Below, in pieces: positions 14,838-23,084 of a DNA stretch of 37,872 bases (position 1 is its first letter; every line of letters starts with the position of its first letter). The notes beneath the pieces are model-generated. The model ran no database searches. It worked only from the letters and a program-made list of their open reading frames with translations, and was not told the DNA's origin. Where the stretch lies: the NCBI GenBank assembly GCA_903874965.1, contig CAIQUD010000085.1:1-37872 (forward strand). The letters are read 5' to 3'. Source of the stretch: an uncultured Actinomycetes bacterium (GTDB taxonomy: Bacteria; Actinomycetota; Acidimicrobiia; Acidimicrobiales; RAAP-2). The position numbers and the translations under genes were made by a program.

Positions 14838-16520
14838 CTACTCGAACACCGTTGATCCCTTGGCATCGACGAGCTTCGCGGATGGGAGATTCCAATTGAT
14901 CTCCAAGGTGTAGGTCTCACCAATCACCTTGGGGCTGAGGGCGAACGGATTGGCGAGATTGAGCGTGCTATCCGCAGCGCTCTGGAGATCCATCAATTGG
15001 TTGAAGGTCTCCCACTCGTCAGAGCCATAGAGGCTGAGATCATCGGACGCGACCAAGTAGGCGCCGGTTCCCAAGATCGACGTTGCCAAAACACGTCGTT
15101 CGGCTGGCGAAAGTTCCGTGTCGGAGGGGCGCAACAGCAAGCAGTCCGGATCGTTGAGGAACCACCGCCGATGGAGCGGTGCACGGAGCACGCTCTGCTG
15201 GATCGCGTTCTTCGTGGCGACGGTTCCTTCTGGGAATCCGGGAAAGAAGATCTTCGGCTCGTAGAAGGGCGCCACATCTTCGGAAACGCGCATTGCGTCA
15301 ACAATGCCGACGACCGAAAGAAGCGGCCCACCGCATCCGAGCAGGTACGCATCGTCGCCAATGCCTTCGCGGATTGCCTGAAGTCCCCGCTGGAGTGCCA
15401 TGGCGCGCGTGAAGAGTCCATCTCCTGAACGCACTCCAGGGATGCCCGCTGCGAAGAGAAAGTCGACCTTGTGATATTCGAATCCCTGTTCGGAAAGGTG
15501 CCTGTAGGTCTCAAGGAGATGCGCAAGGACGTCGTCTCGGGTGGTATCGAGGGCAAAGACCTTGCCTCCCCATGTCTCGTGAAACAGAGCCGTCGCAGGA
15601 AGCCCTCGATCGTTCAACACCAACCAGTCGGGATGCTCCGTGGCGAGCTTTCCGCCTTCAATGGCGAGAAACGGTGCGCTCCAGAGCCCAGCGACACCGC
15701 CGTCGGCAACGATGCTTGTCGCGAGGTCACCAATTGGGGTTCCAAAACGAGGTGAGGTAGACGACCAATCACCAATCTCGGCCTGCCATCCATCATCAAT
15801 TTGGACGAGGCCGAGACCATGGGTTGCGGCGATTTTCCCATTTTCCTCAATGTGTTCTGAGGTGACGTTCGTGAAGTAGTGGTACCAACTGCACCAGCCC
15901 GTTGGGGCACCGCGATCGACTCTCGCGTTGCTTGCTAAACCGGCTCTCTCGGCGTAGGTCGAATAATTTGGTCCTGCTGGCCCTTCTCGATACCAAAGCG
16001 TGTCGAGCTCAAACTCCATACCAGGTTCGAGAATCACATCGTCAAGGAGATAGTGCGTCTCAACGGCAGTTTCAGAGACGGCGAACGTCAGCAAGCAGGT
16101 GGCGGCGGTCAAGGCACCGAGAACATACGTGTCCGTCAGGCAGAACGTGTCGACGGTGACCAACGCTCCGGCGCTGTCACGGTCGGCGAGCATCTCGCCT
16201 CTGAACCACCTTGGGGCATCACTTCGCTCTGGTCGGATGTCGCTTGGGCGGGCGCTTCTCACCGTTGACCAAGATTGCCAACCATGCTCAAGGACCGTTT
16301 GCATCTCGCCTGAGAACGTGGCAATGACACGGTCGAGATGAACGGGATATCCCACAAGGCTCCGGAGCACGATTTTGAAGGTCCGGCCAGGTGCATCGAG
16401 GTAGTCGTGAACGACCACTCCGACAGCCTGAACCGCCACTTCCTCGAGCCACTCGTCATCGACGGGGCCTTCTCCTTGATCTCGTGAAAGTCGTACAACG
16501 GCGGTCTCAAAGTTGAGCAT
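14838..16520 (-). CDS. Alpha-galactosidase-like glycoside hydrolase, family GH36
   Basis: This is a predicted retaining alpha-galactosidase of 560 aa. An N-terminal beta-sandwich of about 200 residues precedes a TIM barrel with GWCSWYHYFTNV at about 208-219 and QIDDGWQ at 240-246. The nucleophile is Asp353 in the KVDF motif (351-354). The acid/base is Asp415 in RVSED (411-415), and a GCGGPL segment (395-400) precedes it. A small C-terminal beta-domain closes the protein. No signal peptide is seen, so it probably acts in the cytoplasm. ATG 16520 is preceded by GGAGAG. It is divergent from a sulfatase-like hydrolase, 84 bases away, so the two could act on one decorated galactoside. Alpha-N-acetylgalactosaminidase or raffinose-family activity is also possible. 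Confidence 0.88.
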   Translation of the reverse strand: MLNFETAVVRLSRDQGEGPVDDEWLEEVAVQAVGVVVHDYLDAPGRTFKIVLRSLVGYPVHLDRVIATFSGEMQTVLEHGWQSWSTVRSARPSDIRPERSDAPRWFRGEMLADRDSAGALVTVDTFCLTDTYVLGALTAATCLLTFAVSETAVETHYLLDDVILEPGMEFELDTLWYREGPAGPNYSTYAERAGLASNARVDRGAPTGWCSWYHYFTNVTSEHIEENGKIAATHGLGLVQIDDGWQAEIGDWSSTSPRFGTPIGDLATSIVADGGVAGLWSAPFLAIEGGKLATEHPDWLVLNDRGLPATALFHETWGGKVFALDTTRDDVLAHLLETYRHLSEQGFEYHKVDFLFAAGIPGVRSGDGLFTRAMALQRGLQAIREGIGDDAYLLGCGGPLLSVVGIVDAMRVSEDVAPFYEPKIFFPGFPEGTVATKNAIQQSVLRAPLHRRWFLNDPDCLLLRPSDTELSPAERRVLATSILGTGAYLVASDDLSLYGSDEWETFNQLMDLQSAADSTLNLANPFALSPKVIGETYTLEINWNLPSAKLVDAKGSTVFE

Positions 16521-16604
16521 CTCTCCATCGTGCCACTTTGAACCCTGGACGCGGTGACGGGATTACTTCCTGCGGACCCCGCCATCGTCTGCGAGAGTAC
16601 GTAG

Positions 16605-18044
16605 GTGAACGTTCTCCTCATCACGCTTGATCAGTTTCGAGCCGATTGCCTTTCGATTGCCGGACATCCAGTCGTCAAGACGCCAAATCTCGACCGTCTC
16701 GCCGCTCGTGGCGTTCGGTTCGAGAACCACTACAGCCAAGCAGCACCTTGCGCTCCAGGACGGGCATCGCTCTTTACCGGCATGTACCAAATGAATCACC
16801 GGGTCGTTGCCAATGGCACGCCCCTCGAGGATCGATTCGACAACATTGCGAGAGCGGCAATCCGCAAGGGGTATACCCCGGTGCTCTTTGGCTATACCGA
16901 TCAAGGCATTGACCCCATGCTTGCCGAGTCACTTGATGACCCACGGCTCGACACCTACGAAGGTGTGCTTTCCGGCTTCACCGCGATCCTTCCTCTCGAT
17001 GACCGACAAGAAGGTTGGGTGGAGTACCTCAAGGCACTTGGCTTTGCCGTCACGTCGGGACATCAAGCCCTGGCAACCGAGTCCCTGCGTCCTGTCGAGC
17101 ATTCCGTCTCGGCCTTTCTCACGACAGGTCTGCTGGAGTGGATTGCTGCAACGGATGCACCTTGGTTTGCGCATGCCAGTTTCATTCGGCCACATCCCCC
17201 GTATTCGGCAGCGGGTGAGTATTCGACGATGTATGCGGATGCTCCGATTGAGCAACCCATTGCGCCGGGAGCCGAACTTCATGGTCTCCATCAAATTGCG
17301 CTGACGCTTCCTGGGATCGCCGCCCCAACTGACCCATCGGAAATGGAAGCGCTCATTCGTCAGTACTTCGGCATGGTGAGTGAAGTCGACGCTCAGATCG
17401 GACGAATTCTTGACTATCTCGAAGAGCACGAGATCGTTGACGACACCGTCATCATCTTGACGTCGGATCACGGGGAACAACTTGGCGATCATGGACTCCT
17501 CGAAAAATTGGGATTCTTCGAACAGAGTTACCGAATTCCTTGCATCGTGAGCGATCCCTTCCGGAAGGAATTCCATGGCAGCGTTGTCGGCGCCTTTACC
17601 GAGAACGTGGATGTCTTTCCGACAATTCTCGATCTCTTCCATGTCGATCCTTCACCGCAATGCGATGGAACATCCCTGCTCCCGTTTCTTGAGGGCACCA
17701 CTCCAAAGAGGTGGCGGACCGCCGCACACTATGAATGGGACTGGCGATATCTGCTCCTTGGAGAGCACCGGGTTGGCGGTCCGATCGACAAGAGACTCGA
17801 TCGGTTTAACCTCGTCGTTCACCGGACGCCGTCCTATGCCTACGTAGTTTTCGGAGATGGTGAGACCTTGCTGTTCGATCTGGAAGCAGATCCAACATGG
17901 CGAACAACGATCGACGATCCAGCGCTTGAGTTACGCATGGCTCGGGAGCTTCTTCAGTGGAGGTCAAACCACCTTGGAGGCGTCTACACCGGCCTTCTCC
18001 TCAACACCAAGCGCGAAGGACGTTGGCCCGCGTTAGCCCACTGA
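16605..18044 (+). CDS. Sulfatase-family hydrolase, phosphonate monoester hydrolase-like
   Basis: This is an alkaline phosphatase-superfamily hydrolase of 479 aa with a GTG start. The N-terminus NVLLITLDQFRAD supplies metal ligand Asp9. Cys49 lies in C-A-P-G-R-A-S-L-F-T-G, matching the CxPxR signature whose Cys becomes formylglycine, so a formylglycine-generating or equivalent maturation enzyme must act in the cell. The second metal site is TSDHGEQLGDHG. The overall layout, including TGMYQMNHR after the signature, RPHPPY in the middle and HYEWDWR near the end, resembles characterised phosphonate monoester hydrolases/arylsulfatases more than lysosomal-type sulfatases. It lacks a signal peptide. 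Its end overlaps the convergent TetR gene by 12 bases. Confidence 0.88.
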   Translation: MNVLLITLDQFRADCLSIAGHPVVKTPNLDRLAARGVRFENHYSQAAPCAPGRASLFTGMYQMNHRVVANGTPLEDRFDNIARAAIRKGYTPVLFGYTDQGIDPMLAESLDDPRLDTYEGVLSGFTAILPLDDRQEGWVEYLKALGFAVTSGHQALATESLRPVEHSVSAFLTTGLLEWIAATDAPWFAHASFIRPHPPYSAAGEYSTMYADAPIEQPIAPGAELHGLHQIALTLPGIAAPTDPSEMEALIRQYFGMVSEVDAQIGRILDYLEEHEIVDDTVIILTSDHGEQLGDHGLLEKLGFFEQSYRIPCIVSDPFRKEFHGSVVGAFTENVDVFPTILDLFHVDPSPQCDGTSLLPFLEGTTPKRWRTAAHYEWDWRYLLLGEHRVGGPIDKRLDRFNLVVHRTPSYAYVVFGDGETLLFDLEADPTWRTTIDDPALELRMARELLQWRSNHLGGVYTGLLLNTKREGRWPALAH

Positions 18045-18650
18045 AGCGGTCCGCGGAATCAGCCCGAGACCAAGTTGGTCGATGTAACGCTCGAAGCCTT
18101 CATCGCCCTGGTCGGTGCCAACAAGCCCCCATCCATTCCGCTCGAGAAGCACATAGCCATGGATGGCTGCCCATATTTGTTGGGCCAGCTCAATTGGCTC
18201 ATCAGGATCTAAGAATCCATCCTCCATGCATCGCTGAACCACTTGCACGAGGCTGTCGAAGGCCTTGGCTGCTGCTGTCATTGTTGGTTCTGTGGGCGAG
18301 AAACCGACAATGGCTTCTTGAAACATGATCGAGAACTCGGCCTCATGGGAAAGCGCGAAGGCTCGGTAGGAGCGACCTGTATCCCTGAGTGCCTCCCAAG
18401 AGTTCTCGAGTTGCACCGCGTTTTCGAACGATGCTCCAAGCTTCAAAAAGCCGCGCTGGTAGAGATGGTCAATGACGCCCGCCTTATCGCCGAAGTGGTT
18501 GTAGACGCTCATTGGGGCAACGGCAGCTGCTTCGGCAATGCGCCGAACGGTGAGCGCCGTCGGACCTTCGGCACCGAGCAAGCGAGCGGCTGCATCGAGA
18601 ATGGCAGAAGCGACGTCAGTGCTCGGAGTTCGGTGTCGGGCTGCGGTCAT
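18033..18650 (-). CDS. TetR-family transcriptional regulator
   Basis: This is a repressor-type regulator of 205 aa. The helix-turn-helix covers about 33-58 (LTVRRIAEAAAVAPMSVYNHFGDKAGVID), followed by a helical ligand-binding and dimer domain. The frame is open to 18692, but that extension lies within the operator; ATG 18650 is preferred because TAGACT lies 7 bases upstream of it. The gene is divergent from a DHA2 efflux pump and separated from it by a duplicated operator, so it most likely represses both the pump and itself and is released by a pump substrate. Its 3' end overlaps the sulfatase-like gene by 12 bases. Confidence 0.92.
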   Translation of the reverse strand: MTAARHRTPSTDVASAILDAAARLLGAEGPTALTVRRIAEAAAVAPMSVYNHFGDKAGVIDHLYQRGFLKLGASFENAVQLENSWEALRDTGRSYRAFALSHEAEFSIMFQEAIVGFSPTEPTMTAAAKAFDSLVQVVQRCMEDGFLDPDEPIELAQQIWAAIHGYVLLERNGWGLVGTDQGDEGFERYIDQLGLGLIPRTASVG

Positions 18651-18657
18651 GGTTTCC

Positions 18658-18663
18658 AGTCTA
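18658..18663 (-). promoter_or_regulatory. -10 box of the tetR gene
   Basis: On the minus strand TAGACT is followed by GGAAACC and ATG 18650. The box abuts the first operator copy, so a bound repressor would block it. Confidence 0.5.
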
Positions 18664-18699
18664 ATAGAACAACGTGCTAATAAATAGAACAACGTGCTA
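18663..18699. promoter_or_regulatory. Duplicated TetR operator
   Basis: AATAGAACAACGTGCTA occurs twice without mismatch, at 18663-18679 and 18683-18699, a 20-bp centre-to-centre distance or about two helical turns. Each copy is an imperfect palindrome (TAG-x-AC-x3-GT-x-CTA). The spacing suits two dimers bound on one face of the helix. Confidence 0.8.
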
Positions 18700-18703
18700 T
18701 AGT
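18698..18703 (+). promoter_or_regulatory. -10 box of the MFS pump gene
   Basis: TATAGT begins at the end of the second operator copy, so repressor binding would cover it. The transcript would start near 18710 and carries GGAGG at 18721-18725 before ATG 18732. No clear -35 is visible. Confidence 0.5.
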
Positions 18704-18731
18704 GAGTTCACCAACTTCTTGGAGGATCAGC

Positions 18732-20246
18732 ATGACGATGGAAGCACTTGTTCACACCGCTCGGCAACGGTGGCAGATTTTGGGCGTTCTTTGCCTTTCT
18801 GTCTTCATGGTGGTGGTTGACAACACCATTGTGAATGTCGCTCTACCCTCATTTGCTCGAGATCTCGGGAGTTCAAACTCCGGCCTGCAATGGATTGTCG
18901 ATGGTTACAGCCTTCCCTTTGCTGGCCTCCTGCTCGTTGGTGGGGGTCTTGCCGATCGGCTTGGCCGGAAGCCGGTCATGCAACTTGGCTTGGTGGCGTT
19001 TATTGCGACGTCAGTATGGGCAGCGCTTTCGACGTCGACCGGAGAATTGATTGCGGCCCGTGCGGCAATGGGAGTGGCCGCTGCGTTCATCTTCCCGGCG
19101 ACACTCGCAATTCTCACCAACGTCTTCACTGACCCTTCCGAGCGTGCCAAGGCGATTGGGGTATGGAGTGCTACTTCAGGAGCTTCGGTTGCCTTTGGAC
19201 CAATTGTTGGAGGCCTTCTCCTTCAGCACTATTGGTATGGATCGGTCTTCCTCGTCAATTTGCCAATTGGACTCGTCACTCTTCTCCTTGGCATGCGCCT
19301 CCTGCCAAATTCTTCGGCGCACACGGGCAAGCGATTTGATCTTTCCGGTTTGCTGGTCTCTGCGGTTGGCTTGACAGCCCTTGTCTTCTCGATCATCGAA
19401 GGTCCCTCCTGGGGATGGGGTTCGTGGAAGACGATTGCAGGCTTGGCGATTTCTCTGGCATTGCTCGTTGGATTCGCCGCGCTTGAACTTCGGACCGATG
19501 CGCCACTTCTCGATGTTCGAGTGTTTCGAATCAGGAGATTTAGCGCGGGAGCAATTTCCGTCTCGGTTGGCTTCTTCTGTCTGTTCGGGTTCATTTTTCT
19601 GGTGACGGAATACTTCCAACTGATCCGTGGCTATTCAGCGCTTTCGGCAGGTGTTCATACGCTTCCCTTCGCCATAACGACCGCCATCGTGACACCGATT
19701 GGCGCGATTGTCGCGCTGAAGTTCGGCGCACGATGGGTTGTTAGCGGTGGCTTGGTGCTCTTTGCGGCAGGACTCACTGTGATGGCGGTCTCTCCAATTG
19801 ACGTGCCGTATTGGTGGACCATTGTTGGATCGATGTCACTCATGGCGGCAGGTCTTGGTCTCGTGACTGCGCCATCGACCGAAGGCGTGATGAGCTCGCT
19901 GAACCCTGAGCAAGTCGGTGCCGGTGCTGCCGTGTCCAACACCACAAGAGAGGTCGGTGGCACGCTCGGTGTTGCCGTCCTCGGATCGGTGTTTGCCTCT
20001 TCCTTTTCAACAAAGGCCGCAAGTGCGCTGACTTCGGGAGGCTTTCCGCCGAAAGCAGCGGCAACCGCATCTGATTCAGTGGCGGTTGCGCTCGGGACTG
20101 CCCAACACCTTGGGAGCTCAACCGTTGCTTCGGTGTCGAATGCCTTTATGGACGGGCTCCATGTCGCATGCTTCACTGCGGCCGGCGTCGCTCTCTTTGG
20201 TGCCGTGGTCATTGCAGGGCTGCTCAAGGGCCAGCACGACGCTTAG
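18732..20246 (+). CDS. MFS multidrug efflux transporter, DHA2 (14-TM) family
   Basis: This is a proton-coupled exporter in the cytoplasmic membrane, 504 aa. About 14 membrane helices are visible. The DHA2 signature DNTIVNVALP is at 30-39, motif A is GGLADRLGRKPVM at about 71-83, and motif C has GPIVGGLLL in TM5. ATG 18732 is preferred over GTG 18702 because GGAGG sits 7 bases before it and GTG 18702 lies inside the -10 box. The divergent TetR gene and duplicated operator indicate inducible expression by a toxic or endogenous compound. The substrate is not predictable from sequence. Confidence 0.93.
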   Translation: MTMEALVHTARQRWQILGVLCLSVFMVVVDNTIVNVALPSFARDLGSSNSGLQWIVDGYSLPFAGLLLVGGGLADRLGRKPVMQLGLVAFIATSVWAALSTSTGELIAARAAMGVAAAFIFPATLAILTNVFTDPSERAKAIGVWSATSGASVAFGPIVGGLLLQHYWYGSVFLVNLPIGLVTLLLGMRLLPNSSAHTGKRFDLSGLLVSAVGLTALVFSIIEGPSWGWGSWKTIAGLAISLALLVGFAALELRTDAPLLDVRVFRIRRFSAGAISVSVGFFCLFGFIFLVTEYFQLIRGYSALSAGVHTLPFAITTAIVTPIGAIVALKFGARWVVSGGLVLFAAGLTVMAVSPIDVPYWWTIVGSMSLMAAGLGLVTAPSTEGVMSSLNPEQVGAGAAVSNTTREVGGTLGVAVLGSVFASSFSTKAASALTSGGFPPKAAATASDSVAVALGTAQHLGSSTVASVSNAFMDGLHVACFTAAGVALFGAVVIAGLLKGQHDA

Positions 20247-20335
20247 ACCCGCAAGGAGAATCTCTCAGAAATTCACTGGCGATCCCTCGGGTGGGTGTGG
20301 GAGACTGAACTATCCACAACCCAAGGGAGTAGCCC

Positions 20336-21238
20336 ATGCGTCGGTCAGTTGCCAAGGTATTCGCTGCAACAGCAGCGTCAGTCCTTCCCATCACCCTGGT
20401 CGCGAGTGCGCCCGCTGGAGCAGCTCCGAATCATGCAACGTGGGGCACGATTGTGAAGCAGACGGCAATTGCCAACGAACTTCCATCGGAACTCAAGACA
20501 TCAGGCATCCTCCGTGTTGCCTCCGACGCAACGTACGCACCAATGGAGTACTTGGCATCTGATAACACCACGGTTGTTGGTGTCGACGCAGACCTCATGA
20601 AGGCCGTTGCTCAAGTGCTCGGCCTCCAACTCCGCATCACGAATGAGACCTTCGATGGAATTATCACGAAGGTGCAGTCGAACACCTATGACGTCGGTGC
20701 TTCGTCGTTTACCGATACCAAGGCTCGTGAGAAGGCTGTCAACTTTGTTGACTACTTCCTGGCAGGTGAGAGCTTCTACATGAAGAAGGGCCACAAGGCC
20801 ATGTCAGGAACCGGCCTGACGCAGATGTGCGGCCTCAAAGTTGCCGTCGAGTCGGGTACCACCGAAGAAGCGGATGCCACGTCAGCCATTGCCGCTTGTT
20901 CCAAAGCGCACAAAGCAACGGTGACCGTTCGCTCCTACAACGACCAGTCGGCTGCAAACTTGGCGGTCTCCTCGGGTCAGGCAGATGTTGGTTTCCTCGA
21001 CCAGCCAATTGCTGGCTACGTCGTGTCAACGTCGAAGGGCGTCTTCGTGAACACGGGCAAGCCATTCGCCGCTGCGCCTTACGGTTTCGCTATTGGCAAG
21101 ACCTACGCAGGACTCGATAAGGCAATCTTGGATGCGACCAAGTACATCTACACCCACGGTCAGTATGCGGCGATCTTGAAGTTCTGGGGTCAGTCCAGCG
21201 GGTCGAAGGCAATTTCAGAGAACAAGGCAACCTTCTAG
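20336..21238 (+). CDS. Amino acid ABC transporter substrate-binding protein
   Basis: This is an exported binding protein of 300 aa for a polar amino acid or similar solute. The signal peptide covers about 1-29 with an AGA cleavage motif and no lipobox cysteine, so it is not an evident lipoprotein. The SBP family 3 fold is recognisable from LRVASDATYAPMEYL, VGVDADLMKAVAQVLG, FDGIITKVQSNTYDVGASSFTDT and the second-lobe segments around GLKVAVESGTT. ATG 20336 has GGGAG seven bases upstream. The permease and ATPase genes follow. A strong hairpin directly downstream (21299-21328) could end most transcripts here, leaving binding protein in excess. Confidence 0.93.
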   Translation: MRRSVAKVFAATAASVLPITLVASAPAGAAPNHATWGTIVKQTAIANELPSELKTSGILRVASDATYAPMEYLASDNTTVVGVDADLMKAVAQVLGLQLRITNETFDGIITKVQSNTYDVGASSFTDTKAREKAVNFVDYFLAGESFYMKKGHKAMSGTGLTQMCGLKVAVESGTTEEADATSAIAACSKAHKATVTVRSYNDQSAANLAVSSGQADVGFLDQPIAGYVVSTSKGVFVNTGKPFAAAPYGFAIGKTYAGLDKAILDATKYIYTHGQYAAILKFWGQSSGSKAISENKATF

Positions 21239-21282
21239 TTCTCGGTGACGAGGACGACGACAACTCAGCGACGTCCGACCTC

Positions 21283-22287
21283 ATGAATCCTGCAAATGAA
21301 ACGACCGACCCGCAAGGGTCGGTCGTTTCTGCGTCTCCACCACTCGAGACCGTTCCGCTTCGCCACTATGGGCGTTGGCTGTCCGCAGCGGTACTTGCGG
21401 TTCTTGTCGCGATGCTCATTCACACCTTGTTGTCGCACATCAACCGCAATGGGGTGACGAATGATCAGCGATTCCAATGGTCAACGGTTGGGAGCTACCT
21501 CTTCACCTCGAGTGTGATGCATGGTGCACTCGTCACCATTGAATTGACTGCAGCGGCGATGGCCGTTGGCGTCATCTTTGGGATCTTGCTCGCAACCATG
21601 CGGCTGTCAACGAATCGCCAACTCCGGTATGTGTCGTGGGTTTACCTGTGGTTCTTTCGTGGGACGCCGGTCTATGTGCAGTTGATCTTCTGGGCAAATC
21701 TCGCCTGGCTCTATCCAACACTGTCGATTGGCGTGCCATTCGGCCCGAGTTTTGTGACGATCACGACGAATGACTATGTCACGAACCTCTTCCTCGTCGC
21801 CGTCGTCGGACTCGCACTCAATGAAGCCGCCTACATGGCGGAGATTGTTCGTGCGGGCATCATTGCCGTCGATGCTGGGCAACTTGAGGCCGCTCAGGCA
21901 CTTGGCATGCGGCGAGCTCAGTCACTTCGACGAATCGTGCTGCCGCAAGCCATGAGGGTCATCGTCCCGCCAACTGGCAATGAGACCATTTCCATGCTGA
22001 AGACGACCTCGCTGGTTGGAGCTGCTCTTGGGGGAGGGGGCGAGCTCTACCGATCGATTCAGAACATCTACAACCTCAATTATTTGGTTCCACCACTACT
22101 GATCACTGGCTGTCTTTGGTATTTGACGATGACGTCAGTGCTTTCGGTTGGTCAGTTCTACATTGAGCGGTACTACGGCCGAGGTGTCGACGCAACGAGA
22201 TCGTCGAGCAGCAAGTTTTCCTCGACGCTCAAGCGCAGTTTTGGTCGGTCACCGCATACCGAGGTCCAGCCATTGGAGCGACCATGA
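21283..22287 (+). CDS. Amino acid ABC transporter permease (HisMQ/GlnP type)
   Basis: This is a membrane permease of 334 aa. A cytosolic tail of about 30 residues precedes TM1 (about 33-51). The core is about five further helices with RGTPVYVQL (about 127-135) and the EAA loop [22 protein letters not shown], which contacts the ATPase. An upstream start is needed to keep TM1 whole; the next in-frame ATG, at 21412, would cut it. ATG 21283 has no clear ribosome-binding site, and codons 6-16 form a perfect terminator-like hairpin, so its expression is probably lowered or conditional. The ATPase gene overlaps the stop codon (ATGA). Confidence 0.9.
   Translation: MNPANETTDPQGSVVSASPPLETVPLRHYGRWLSAAVLAVLVAMLIHTLLSHINRNGVTNDQRFQWSTVGSYLFTSSVMHGALVTIELTAAAMAVGVIFGILLATMRLSTNRQLRYVSWVYLWFFRGTPVYVQLIFWANLAWLYPTLSIGVPFGPSFVTITTNDYVTNLFLVAVVGLALNEAAYMAEIVRAGIIAVDAGQLEAAQALGMRRAQSLRRIVLPQAMRVIVPPTGNETISMLKTTSLVGAALGGGGELYRSIQNIYNLNYLVPPLLITGCLWYLTMTSVLSVGQFYIERYYGRGVDATRSSSSKFSSTLKRSFGRSPHTEVQPLERP
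21299..21328 (+). terminator. Terminator-like hairpin inside the permease 5' coding region
   Basis: AAACGACCGACCC at 21299-21311 pairs perfectly over 13 bp with GGGTCGGTCGTTT at 21316-21328 around a GCAA tetraloop. The right arm ends in TTT, followed by CTG, so the U-run is short. It lies 60 bases after the binding-protein stop and within codons 6-16 of the permease. Confidence 0.75.
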
Positions 22288-23051
22288 CCAGTCGTCTCAT
22301 GGTTGAAGCGAGGGGCGTCGAGAAGTCCTTTGGACACGTCCACGTGTTGAAGGGCATTGATCTCGAGGTGAAGCCCGGGGAAGTCGCCTGCCTGCTTGGC
22401 CCCTCGGGTTCAGGGAAGTCAACGTTTCTTCGTTGCATCAATCACTTAGAGAAGGTCAGCGCAGGACGGCTTCTCGTCGATGGCGAATTGGTGGGGTACG
22501 AAGAACGTCGTGGGAAACTCTATGAGCTCACCGATCGAAAGATCTGCTCGAAGCGGTCTGAAATTGGCATGGTCTTTCAACGCTTCAACCTCTTTCCTCA
22601 CTTGACCGCTCTCGAGAACGTCATGATTGGTCCAAGGACGGTGAAGCGATCGACCCGATCGGATCTCGAGCGTCAAGCAATGGAACTCCTCGACCGCGTG
22701 GGACTTGCAGAGAAGGCGGCGAACTACCCATCGCAGCTTTCCGGCGGACAACAACAACGGGTCGCAATTGCTCGAGCCCTCTGCATGCAACCGAAGTTGA
22801 TGTTGTTTGACGAGCCAACGTCGGCACTCGATCCAGAACTGGTTGGTGAGGTGCTCAATGTGATGAAGGACCTTGCTGAAGACGGAATGACCATGGTGGT
22901 GGTTACCCATGAGATTGGCTTCGCCAGAGAGGTTGGCGACACGGCATATTTCATGGATGGAGGGGTCATTGTGGAGTCGGGTAAACCAATGGACATCTTG
23001 GTGAAACCACAGCACCCGCGACTTCAAGACTTCCTCTCAAAGGTTCTCTGA
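22284..23051 (+). CDS. Amino acid ABC transporter ATPase (GlnQ/HisP type)
   Basis: This is the cytoplasmic ATPase of the importer, 255 aa. Walker A is GPSGSGKST (39-47), the Q-loop is in [11 protein letters not shown], the signature is LSGGQQQR (152-159), Walker B is LMLFDE (172-177), and the H-loop is His209 in VVTHE. It starts in an ATGA overlap with the permease stop, completing a binding protein-permease-ATPase operon. All catalytic motifs are intact. Confidence 0.96.
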   Translation: MTSRLMVEARGVEKSFGHVHVLKGIDLEVKPGEVACLLGPSGSGKSTFLRCINHLEKVSAGRLLVDGELVGYEERRGKLYELTDRKICSKRSEIGMVFQRFNLFPHLTALENVMIGPRTVKRSTRSDLERQAMELLDRVGLAEKAANYPSQLSGGQQQRVAIARALCMQPKLMLFDEPTSALDPELVGEVLNVMKDLAEDGMTMVVVTHEIGFAREVGDTAYFMDGGVIVESGKPMDILVKPQHPRLQDFLSKVL

Positions 23052-23072
23052 GCCGCAGCGCTCGAAGGCACG

Positions 23073-23078
23073 TAGCAT
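23073..23078 (+). promoter_or_regulatory. -10 box of a probable leaderless CoA transferase promoter
   Basis: TAGCAT is followed by CAGGCC and GTG 23085. The gene lies only 33 bases after the ATPase stop, so this box suggests an independent promoter rather than readthrough from the importer operon. Confidence 0.55.
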
Positions 23079-23084
23079 CAGGCC

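Noticed and set aside
16929-17642. 237-residue minus-strand frame opposite the sulfatase-like gene
   Set aside because: Antisense to a gene with intact catalytic motifs; its translation is Arg/Cys rich and unstructured.
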